A stretch of 5,208 nucleotides of DNA, taken from NCBI GenBank assembly GCA_015490475.1, contig WFXT01000057.1, positions 1-5,208 on the forward strand, written 5' to 3'. The position numbers and the translations under genes were made by a program. The notes under the pieces are model-generated. The model saw only the letters and a program-made list of their open reading frames with translations. It did no database searches and was not told the DNA's origin. This DNA is from Bacteroidota bacterium (GTDB lineage Bacteria; Bacteroidota; Bacteroidia; JAADEI01). Shown piece after piece: positions 1 through 5,070 of the stretch (position 1 is its first letter; each line of letters starts with the position of its first letter).

Positions 1-127
1 GTTGTAAGGCTTCTGCAATACTGACAGCACCCTCGGGGCTTATTGTATCACCACGATAAGTGTTTTGGGCATTGATAACGCCAGTTAATACTATTACTAA
101 GCCAATAAAAACAGCCACTATTCTCAT
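1..127 (-). CDS. Exported protein, N-terminal part only (runs off the left edge)
   Basis: The ATG at 127-125 opens a frame that stays open to the window edge, giving 42 residues. It begins MRIVAVFIGLVIVLTGVINA, a clear signal peptide with a likely cut after the Ala at residue 20 (INA|QN), so the product is exported to the periplasm or outer membrane. The mature start (QNTYRGDTISPEGAVS...) vaguely resembles the beginning of DUF4920-type small periplasmic proteins of Bacteroidota, which open with a 'yG..I...gA' pattern. That is a guess from about 20 residues. No Shine-Dalgarno is visible, but an exact Bacteroidota promoter lies at 144-174, so this gene is probably transcribed independently of the PagL-like gene that ends 51 bases upstream. 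The gene call is fairly sure; the function is unknown. Confidence 0.7.
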   Translation of the reverse strand, partial: MRIVAVFIGLVIVLTGVINAQNTYRGDTISPEGAVSIAEALQ

Positions 128-143
128 AGTCTCGCGTTTTGTA

Positions 144-174
144 CAAAGGTAATAACGATCTGGAAAACAGCAAA
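144..174 (-). promoter_or_regulatory. Bacteroidota-type promoter (TTTG-N19-TAnnTTTG)
   Basis: On the minus strand, TTTG (174-171) is followed by exactly 19 bases and then TACCTTTG (151-144). This matches the -33/-7 consensus described for the primary sigma factor of Bacteroides and Flavobacterium at every defined position and in spacing. The start codon at 127 is 16 bases beyond the -7 box, which implies a leader of only about ten bases. The promoter sits in the 51-base gap after the PagL-like gene and should drive the partial gene at the left edge. Confidence 0.75.
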
Positions 175-178
175 ATCT

Positions 179-1246
179 TCATAGCCTTATTGCAACGTTA
201 AGGGAAGTAAATTCAGCTGCCATGAGGTGTGCTTTCACCATTATGCCTAAACCTACTCTATTGGATATCCAGTAAATAAGGTATAGCCTGATGAAGAGTG
301 ATGCAGGTGCAGGAAGTTTGTTGTAAACATACCAGCCTGCTGTTCCATTTAGGGTAACGTGTCCCATGGCAATGGAAAGAATTAATTCAGGTCCTATTCT
401 GAGTCCTGTTGTCAATCTATGTGTAGTCGGTAAAGAACCTTCTGTTTGTTGCCATTTAAATAAGTAATAAAATGTTAGGGCTCTGAAGTTTAATTCTGAG
501 TATAGAGAAGGGGCAAAGGAAATAATGTCATTTATTTGAAATTTCTTATAAATGGCGAGGAGTAGTACGGGAGAGGAGGGGGCACCAGGGGGCATCATAG
601 CAGAAATGCCCATGCCTGATTCAATTGTTACTTGTCCTGAATCTAAAAAATAAGTGTTGTTATCTGAATGCTTAACAATTCTGGGATGTCTGATGTAATA
701 GTTAAGCATAATAAAAGGGTAGTTCAAACCTAAATTGGGCATAGATAGGGCACCAGCCGAATAATGTATAACACCTATACCTGCTGTCATCCTATTAAAA
801 TTGTAGCCTGCGAAAGCATAACTGACGTTATTAAAGTTGCTTCCTATAGAAACGTTTGCTTGATTTGTATAGAAATCATATTTTTTTGATAAATATGCTA
901 GGCCTGTCCCTATCTTAAGCAAAAACTTATCATTTGAACTAAAAAAATTCCATGTTATGCTGAGACCGGCGGAATAACCAAGAATATCTTTATTCCCATT
1001 GTCGTGTAAGTGTAAAGTAATAGATGGATAAGCTTTGTGCCACCGACTATCTTGCCATGGCAGTTGGAGCGAAAAGAATAATAAAGGGGAAGGAAGAGCT
1101 TTTATATGAAGCATTTTTCTCGTGTGTGGCACTAGCTGTGATACAGCACCGCCCAATTCAGTACCTATGTTCGCCTTGGTAGAATAATAAAGGCAAAGAC
1201 AAGATATTATAAAAATTACCTTTTTTTCTTTTTTGCTTTTAACCAT
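179..1246 (-). CDS. PagL-family acyloxyacyl hydrolase (lipid A 3-O-deacylase-like), outer membrane
   Basis: This 355-residue protein has a lysine-rich start and a hydrophobic signal peptide at about residues 9-25, with a likely cut after STKA. The rest is rich in alternating aromatic and hydrophobic strands, as in a beta-barrel. Family marks seen are GTELGGAVSQLVPHTRKM near residues 28-45, GLAYLSKKYD at 115-124, and the active-site region HYSAG...PNLGLN at 161-175. In PagL enzymes the His and Ser of this motif (here H161 and S163) form a Ser-His-acidic triad that removes the 3-O acyl chain of lipid A in the outer membrane. The Asn ten residues after the His is present (N171). Bacteroidota members are longer than the roughly 150-residue Pseudomonas PagL, as here. 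The position after the catalytic Ser is Ala rather than the usual Asn. The gene overlaps the upstream regulatory-domain gene by 31 bases, suggesting coupled translation. The family call is good; the exact substrate is inferred. Confidence 0.8.
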   Translation of the reverse strand: MVKSKKEKKVIFIISCLCLYYSTKANIGTELGGAVSQLVPHTRKMLHIKALPSPLLFFSLQLPWQDSRWHKAYPSITLHLHDNGNKDILGYSAGLSITWNFFSSNDKFLLKIGTGLAYLSKKYDFYTNQANVSIGSNFNNVSYAFAGYNFNRMTAGIGVIHYSAGALSMPNLGLNYPFIMLNYYIRHPRIVKHSDNNTYFLDSGQVTIESGMGISAMMPPGAPSSPVLLLAIYKKFQINDIISFAPSLYSELNFRALTFYYLFKWQQTEGSLPTTHRLTTGLRIGPELILSIAMGHVTLNGTAGWYVYNKLPAPASLFIRLYLIYWISNRVGLGIMVKAHLMAAEFTSLNVAIRL

Positions 1247-1839
1247 TGAAAGAATTTAGCCCATGCCCATAAATTCACAAAGGAAGAAGGTAATTGCCTA
1301 TAGTAATAAAATTGCTGAGTGTGTTGAGCAAAAGTTTGGGCTTGTGCCAGCTCTGGTGGAGTTTCTGTCGGTTCATAAGCTAGCTTGTTTAGCACTTCTG
1401 GAGACAGGGTCTGAACGTAAGAAGGCTCTTCCAGTTGTAGAGCTAAAAACGCCTGTTTAAATTGTTCTGGCGATGGCCAAGGATACACCACTGCTTCCTG
1501 TAAGGTTATAGTATCAGGTTCCAGCTTAACAACGTAGAAAACTTTATCTGTGTCGGGAACGATAAGCGTCCATGGTTGGTAACCCACATATTCAATGACT
1601 ATGGTGTCTCCCGGCATAGCGGGAAGGGAAAAGTAACCATCAATCCTGGATAGTGTGCCTTCATTCCTTGTTTTGTTTAATACATGTGCAAAAGGCAATG
1701 GTACTATCGAGTCATTTTCTTCGCTTATAATAACTCCGCTGATTTGAACCACATTATTTTGAGCATATACAGTAGCAAGCACTAAGACACAAACAAGAAG
1801 GTTAGACTTTAATAACAATCTTGCCAAACTGTTTTGCAT
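1216..1839 (-). CDS. Secreted protein with carboxypeptidase-like regulatory (beta-sandwich) domain
   Basis: This is a 207-residue protein if started at the ATG at 1839. A TTG 15 bases upstream (1854) would add five residues, but ATG is preferred. Residues 1-26 form a signal peptide ending VYA|Q. Residues about 31-108 match the CarboxypepD_reg-like fold common in Bacteroidota: 'ISGVII' opening, 'PLPFAHVLNK', 'DGYFSLPAMPGDTIVIEYVGYQP', then a closing strand ending LEPD. After it comes 'YPWPSPEQFKQAFLALQL', which I recall as shared by small Bacteroidota proteins with this domain. The tail is unusual, rich in Trp and Phe and ending KAKKKKR, which could bind membrane or a partner. There is no enzymatic domain, so it is probably a structural or binding protein of the envelope. 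Its start lies inside the dehydrogenase gene (38-base overlap) and its end overlaps the PagL-like gene by 31 bases. The specific role is unknown. Confidence 0.78.
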   Translation of the reverse strand: MQNSLARLLLKSNLLVCVLVLATVYAQNNVVQISGVIISEENDSIVPLPFAHVLNKTRNEGTLSRIDGYFSLPAMPGDTIVIEYVGYQPWTLIVPDTDKVFYVVKLEPDTITLQEAVVYPWPSPEQFKQAFLALQLEEPSYVQTLSPEVLNKLAYEPTETPPELAQAQTFAQHTQQFYYYRQLPSSFVNLWAWAKFFQWLKAKKKKR

Positions 1840-2797
1840 TATCCATCCATTCAAAAGCCTTGTTTATTTCATCTAATGAATACAAACGGTCAATCACTGG
1901 TTTTAGTTTATGTGTGTTCCACAATTCAAGCATTTCCTCAAAATCAGAGGGACTTCCCATTGTGCTACCGAGAATGTTCAGATGTCTCCAGAATACCTTT
2001 GCTGTTGACAGCTGCTCAACTCTACCTGCTGTCTGTCCATATATAACCAGCCTTCCAGCAGGATTAAGAATGTCAATGATTTTGGCAATGTTAGGTCCAG
2101 AAGCACCATCAATGACTACATCAACTCCCCCCCATTTGCTAGCTAATTGCTTATGCCAGTCTTCTTGTGTATAGAAAAAGCCATCACTTGCTCCTAATTC
2201 TATTGCTCTTTCAATTTTTTCCCGCGAGGAAGAAGTTACTATGATCTTGTCAGTGACGGTTGTTGCCATTTTTAAAGCCATCAATGCAACACCACCTCCA
2301 ATGCCCGTTATAAGCACGGTTTCGCCTTCTTTGACCTTCCCTCTGTAGAACAAGGCTCTATATGCTGTTACTCCTGCCAGAGGAAGTGCTGCAGCCTCTT
2401 CATCGCTTAAATGCAAAGGTGGTTGATATACGTTTTCTGCAGGAACTACTACATATTCAGCGAAGGTGCCATTAGTAGGGTTACCTAATATGTGAAATGA
2501 TGAAGATTGCACTTCACGTCTTGGTCCCCAGTCAATACCTGGGTTTACAATAACCTTTTTTCCTATCCATGCAGAATCTACCTCACTGCCTACCTTTTCA
2601 ACAATCCCAACGCAATCTGACCCAAGAATAACTCCTTTTCTTATCCCAGGATATAGACCTTTTTGTATCCATACATCTCTATGATTAATACCTGCATATA
2701 GGACTTTGATCAGCATCTCGTTTGTTAAGGGTTCAGGAATGGGAACTTCTCTTATTTCAAGGGGTTTGCCAGGTTCAGGCAATACAGCAGCTCTCAT
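1802..2797 (-). CDS. Medium-chain dehydrogenase/reductase family oxidoreductase, zinc-free type
   Basis: This 331-residue cytoplasmic oxidoreductase of the MDR (alcohol dehydrogenase/quinone reductase) superfamily starts at MRAAVLPEPG, the usual first strand. An in-frame ATG at 2809 and a TTG at 2821 could add 4 or 8 residues. The GroES-like catalytic domain carries AGINHRD (35-41), GSDCVG (59-64), NPGIDWG (85-91) and GNPTNGTFAEY (105-115). The Rossmann domain has the dinucleotide-binding turn GIGGGVA (165-171), followed by VTSSSREK and ELGAS, typical of NAD(P)H binding. C62 is the only Cys in the protein: the four-Cys structural zinc loop is absent and the catalytic zinc Cys position is occupied by Asn. 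It therefore probably works without zinc, like quinone or enoyl reductases, although homologues are often labelled 'zinc-binding'. The substrate cannot be read from sequence. It follows the DsbA-like gene by 36 bases and overlaps the next gene by 38. Confidence 0.88.
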   Translation of the reverse strand: MRAAVLPEPGKPLEIREVPIPEPLTNEMLIKVLYAGINHRDVWIQKGLYPGIRKGVILGSDCVGIVEKVGSEVDSAWIGKKVIVNPGIDWGPRREVQSSSFHILGNPTNGTFAEYVVVPAENVYQPPLHLSDEEAAALPLAGVTAYRALFYRGKVKEGETVLITGIGGGVALMALKMATTVTDKIIVTSSSREKIERAIELGASDGFFYTQEDWHKQLASKWGGVDVVIDGASGPNIAKIIDILNPAGRLVIYGQTAGRVEQLSTAKVFWRHLNILGSTMGSPSDFEEMLELWNTHKLKPVIDRLYSLDEINKAFEWMDNAKQFGKIVIKV

Positions 2798-2833
2798 AGT
2801 AGATGCCATATAACTACACAATTTTATTAGGTC

Positions 2834-3490
2834 TTAAAGATGCTTTTCTATTGCCTTTTTAAGCGTCATATAGTCTCTGAGGGCTACTTTTTCACCATTT
2901 ACGAAAACTGTTGGGGTCCCACGAACCCCCCTGTCTAATGCCTTCTGAAAATTAACGTTCAAAAAGCTATCTAATCTTGGAATGTCCGCAATACATCTGT
3001 CAAGCTGAGCAGGATTTAAACCAACTTCGCCTGCCAATTGCCCCAACATTGCGTTATTTAAATTCGTGAAATTATCATATATTTTATCGTGCAGTTGCCA
3101 GAATTTGCCCTGTTCATTGGCACACATTGCTACATATGCCGCAACACGCGCATGTTCATGGCTCGGCAAAGGGAAATACTTATAAACAAGTTTAGCCTTC
3201 CCGGGAATTATATAATCAGCAATCAGTCGTGGAACTATATTTTTTGCAAACTGTGCACAGAATGGACATTCAAAATCACTGTACACCTCTATCGTAACAG
3301 GGGCATCAGGCTTACCTAATACAGGGAAAGAAGTTGCTTCTCCCTTTTGTGCATATCTACTGTAAACTTCCTCAATATTATTGACCAGCTTCTTAATTTC
3401 ATTAGTTTCTTCAAAGAAATAATGCAAACCAACGCCAAGAACAATAGGCAAGATACCCATTATCAATGTATATTGAACCAGTTTTGACAT
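2834..3490 (-). CDS. DsbA-family thioredoxin-fold protein, inner-membrane anchored, facing the periplasm
   Basis: This 218-residue protein has one N-terminal hydrophobic segment at about residues 7-26, which reads as an uncleaved anchor or signal. A short helical linker follows, then a DsbA/thioredoxin_4-type domain from about residue 54. The redox motif is C75-P-F-C78 in 'YSDFECPFCAQF', and the cis-proline loop is RGTPTVFVNG with T192-P193. Both are hallmarks of DsbA-like thiol-disulfide oxidoreductases. Two more cysteines, C123 (VAMCANEQGKFW) and C166 (LDRCIAD), sit where a second disulfide occurs in many proteins of this group. The likely role is making or reshuffling disulfides in exported proteins, possibly those encoded nearby. 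An AGAGGG run touches the ATG directly, too close for a normal Shine-Dalgarno. The gene starts 71 bases after the ferredoxin stop and probably shares its transcript. The family is sure; oxidase versus isomerase is not. Confidence 0.88.
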   Translation of the reverse strand: MSKLVQYTLIMGILPIVLGVGLHYFFEETNEIKKLVNNIEEVYSRYAQKGEATSFPVLGKPDAPVTIEVYSDFECPFCAQFAKNIVPRLIADYIIPGKAKLVYKYFPLPSHEHARVAAYVAMCANEQGKFWQLHDKIYDNFTNLNNAMLGQLAGEVGLNPAQLDRCIADIPRLDSFLNVNFQKALDRGVRGTPTVFVNGEKVALRDYMTLKKAIEKHL

Positions 3491-3508
3491 CCCTCTTGAT
3501 TTTACTGC

Positions 3509-3526
3509 TAAAATATGTTAAAATAT
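3509..3526 (-). repeat. Two 8-base direct repeats (TAAAATAT) one helical turn apart
   Basis: In the 71-base gap between the ferredoxin and DsbA-like genes, TAAAATAT (plus-strand reading) occurs at 3509-3516 and again at 3519-3526, a period of 10 bases. On the minus strand the copy nearer the DsbA-like gene overlaps TATTTTAG, one mismatch from the TAnnTTTG -7 element, but no TTTG lies 19 bases upstream. This could be a weak internal promoter or regulator site, or just AT-rich filler. Confidence 0.35.
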
Positions 3527-3561
3527 CCAGAGTGTTATATGGTCTGCTTGATAATCCTGAC

Positions 3562-3912
3562 TTACTCTCCGTGCAGGCGTCTCTTTTTGGCAAGAAGCTG
3601 CTCTTCGGTCTCTGGATATCTTGGGTCTGGCACGCAACAATCTACTGGACATACAGCAGCACACTGAGGCTCGTCATAAAATCCTTTGCACTCAGTACAT
3701 TTATCGGGGACTATGTAATAGTGCTCATCACTAAGTGGGGGTTGTGGTTCCTCGGCATCAACAGTTCTTCCGTCAAACAATTGGTATGGTCCTTTAACAC
3801 TTGTTCCGTCAGCAATACGCCACGGCACACCGCCTTCATAAATGGCATTGTTAGGGCATTCGGGTTCGCAGGCACCGCAGTTGATGCATTCATCTGTTAT
3901 CATTAAAGCCAT
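3562..3912 (-). CDS. Two-cluster [4Fe-4S] ferredoxin, 116 residues
   Basis: A small cytoplasmic electron carrier. The start is the ATG at 3912 (MALMITDECINCGAC). An in-frame ATG further upstream at 4020 would add 36 residues unlike any ferredoxin and run across the promoter region and the neighbouring gene's start. The first motif is C9-x2-C12-x2-C15-x3-C19-P. The second is C72-x2-C75-x8-C84-x3-C88-P, with the longer x8 loop of Allochromatium-type ferredoxins. By family rule one cluster is held by C9, C12, C15 and C88 and the other by C72, C75, C84 and C19. Between the motifs lies a segment of about 50 residues ('PWRIADGTSVKG...FDGRTVDAEEPQPPLSDEHYYIVPDKC'), which I recall as typical of Bacteroidota homologues. 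C92 and C93 are extra cysteines. It is the first gene of the leftward set, with a TATATTTG -7 element just upstream. Its partners are not shown; the nearby dehydrogenase need not use it. Confidence 0.92.
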   Translation of the reverse strand: MALMITDECINCGACEPECPNNAIYEGGVPWRIADGTSVKGPYQLFDGRTVDAEEPQPPLSDEHYYIVPDKCTECKGFYDEPQCAAVCPVDCCVPDPRYPETEEQLLAKKRRLHGE

Positions 3913-3927
3913 AGCTCGTCTTTTTTG

Positions 3928-3935
3928 CAAATATA
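3928..3935 (-). promoter_or_regulatory. Candidate -7 promoter element for the ferredoxin gene (TATATTTG)
   Basis: On the minus strand TATATTTG matches the Bacteroidota -7 element TAnnTTTG, and its distance to the ATG at 3912 (15 bases between) is nearly the same as at the confirmed-looking promoter near the left edge (16 bases). No TTTG sits 19 bases upstream; that place reads GAAC. The promoter may therefore be weak or activator-dependent. This is the probable start of the leftward operon. Confidence 0.5.
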
Positions 3936-3941
3936 CGTTCA

Positions 3942-3957
3942 AACGGAGAAATCCGTT
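3942..3957. repeat. Perfect inverted repeat AACGGA-GAAA-TCCGTT in the divergent gap; possible operator
   Basis: Two 6-base arms pair exactly around a 4-base GAAA centre. The repeat lies between the -7 and -33 positions of the candidate ferredoxin promoter and 20 bases upstream of the YceI-like start codon. That placement suits a dimeric regulator acting on both divergent genes. It could also form a short hairpin in the leader of the rightward transcript. There is no U-run after it in either direction, so a terminator is unlikely. Function is inferred from position only. Confidence 0.4.
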
Positions 3958-3965
3958 CTCAATAC

Positions 3966-3971
3966 AAAGGA
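3966..3971 (+). promoter_or_regulatory. Shine-Dalgarno-like site of the YceI-like gene
   Basis: AAAGGA lies six bases before the ATG at 3978, the best ribosome-binding match in the window, and supports that start codon. Most other starts here have only A-rich leaders. Confidence 0.6.
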
Positions 3972-3977
3972 AATTTA

Positions 3978-4577
3978 ATGGGTTATAGCATTGTAAGTAA
4001 AGCATTGGCTGTGTCAACATTTTTGCTTCCTATAATGCTAAGCTTCCGCATTTCATTTTATACAAGTCAGGATTGGTGTATATTTATTACCGATTCGCTA
4101 TACATTAGGTTCTATTCCAAGGAGATTGTTGAAGACATTGACGCCTATACAACTAAGGGAGTTGGGGCTTATAATAGATGTACCGATACTGTTTTCTTTA
4201 AAATTCCCTCTGCTTCATTCAAGTTTGCTAATTCTTTAATGGGAGAACATTATCGTGAGCAATACATGGAAGTGCACAAATATCCATATATAACGTTCAA
4301 AGGTGTATTGAAAGTGAAGGACCCTCGCGATGCCCCTGGCACTTACCAAGCTTACGCACAGGGCAAGATGACCATCCATGGGGTCACCAGAGAAATTTAT
4401 GTTCCGGGAACTGTTATTGTCCATCCTAACGGAACATTTGAGGGTAAAGCCACTTTCTGGGTTAAGCCCACCGATTATGGAATTAAGCAACCATCAATGC
4501 TTGGTGTTACCGCCGCAGATTCAGTTCAAGTAACTTTGTGGTTTAGAATGGTGCCTTATACCAAAGGTTCAAAGTAA
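3978..4577 (+). CDS. YceI-family exported protein (lipocalin-like barrel)
   Basis: This 199-residue protein has an N-terminal hydrophobic stretch at about residues 5-27 that reads as a signal peptide, though no clear AxA cut site is seen. The remainder is a YceI domain. It opens with 'ITDSLYIRFYSKEIVEDIDA' (37-56), then has 'FFKIPSASFKFANSLMGEHYREQYMEVHKYP' (73-103), 'ITFKG' (105-109), the signature 'GKMTIHGVTREI' (129-140) and 'KPTDYGI' (163-169). YceI proteins are small periplasmic or outer-membrane-facing barrels with a deep hydrophobic pocket that binds isoprenoid or similar lipids. In some bacteria they sit beside cytochrome genes, as here. Length fits the family. It is the first gene of the rightward set and is followed after 10 bases by a dihaem-type lipoprotein gene. 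No full promoter match was found upstream. The family call is sure; the ligand is unknown. Confidence 0.9.
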   Translation: MGYSIVSKALAVSTFLLPIMLSFRISFYTSQDWCIFITDSLYIRFYSKEIVEDIDAYTTKGVGAYNRCTDTVFFKIPSASFKFANSLMGEHYREQYMEVHKYPYITFKGVLKVKDPRDAPGTYQAYAQGKMTIHGVTREIYVPGTVIVHPNGTFEGKATFWVKPTDYGIKQPSMLGVTAADSVQVTLWFRMVPYTKGSK

Positions 4578-4587
4578 ATAAAAGTAC

Positions 4588-5067
4588 ATGACGAAAAAAT
4601 TAATAGTTACATCACTGGTGTTGTTAGTAACATACTCTGCTTTTTTATCAATTGGGTGCGAAGATAACGAGTGGAATGAGGCAAGGGTAAGTTATCAGGG
4701 GGGCACTGAAAGTCACAATTGGGGTACCGATTGTATGGAATGTCATCGCAGAGGAGGTCCTGGAGAAGGGTGGTTTACCGTGGCAGGGTCTGTATCTAAA
4801 TTGGGTACTAATGAACCTTATCCAAATATCATTGTTGAATTGTGGGAAACACCGGGTGCAGGACAGCCGGTGGCAGTTATTGAGGTTGATGCATTAGGTA
4901 ATTTTTACACTACAGAACCAGTGAATTGGGGAGATGGGTTGTATCCTGCAGTTGTAAATGGAAACGGAGAGAGGATTTTCATGCAATACAAAACAATGAT
5001 AGGGGCGTGTAATTCTTGCCATTTTAATGGTAAAGGAGTCAGTGCCCCGCCAATTTGGGCAAAATAA
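4588..5067 (+). CDS. Predicted lipoprotein with two CxxCH haem c motifs flanking a beta-rich segment
   Basis: This 159-residue protein starts with MTKKLIVTSLVLLVTYSAFLSIGC. The hydrophobic run ending L-S-I-G-C24 is a slightly atypical lipobox, predicting lipidation at C24 after export. Two haem-attachment motifs are plain: C49-M-E-C52-H53 and C141-N-S-C144-H145. The 88 residues between them ('WFTVAGSVSKLGTNEPYPNIIVELWE...VIEVDALGNFYTTEPVNW...LYPAVV') look like a transthyretin- or carboxypeptidase-regulatory-type beta-sandwich, with 'AGSV', 'YPNIIVELWE' and 'DALGNFYT' as strand-turn marks. The two motifs may lie close together when the domain folds. Likely role: electron transfer at the cell envelope, or structural haem binding. 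Which residues serve as distal ligands is not evident. It is tightly packed between the YceI-like gene (10 bases upstream) and the next exported protein (3 bases downstream), so one transcript is likely. Confidence 0.8.
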   Translation: MTKKLIVTSLVLLVTYSAFLSIGCEDNEWNEARVSYQGGTESHNWGTDCMECHRRGGPGEGWFTVAGSVSKLGTNEPYPNIIVELWETPGAGQPVAVIEVDALGNFYTTEPVNWGDGLYPAVVNGNGERIFMQYKTMIGACNSCHFNGKGVSAPPIWAK

Positions 5068-5070
5068 AAA

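Noticed and set aside
1263..1460. 65-codon plus-strand open frame inside the regulatory-domain gene
   Set aside because: It lies antisense to a well-supported coding region and has no signal, motif or ribosome site.
1821..2174. Plus-strand open frames of 117 and 70 codons opposite the dehydrogenase
   Set aside because: They are antisense shadows of a conserved MDR gene, with composition typical of reversed coding sequence.
3466..3906. 146-codon plus-strand open frame opposite the ferredoxin
   Set aside because: It is the complement of a clearly real ferredoxin gene with two intact cysteine motifs; its own protein has no recognisable domain or ribosome site.
3942..3957. The inverted repeat as a rho-independent terminator
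   Set aside because: The stem is only 6 bases and no U-run follows in either direction; it also sits between two gene starts, not after a stop.
3913..4020. N-terminal extension of the ferredoxin by 36 residues
   Set aside because: The extension crosses the divergent promoter region and the YceI start and is unlike any ferredoxin; MALMITDEC is the natural start.
4236..4490. 84-codon minus-strand open frame within the YceI-like gene
   Set aside because: It is antisense to conserved YceI motifs and has no independent support.
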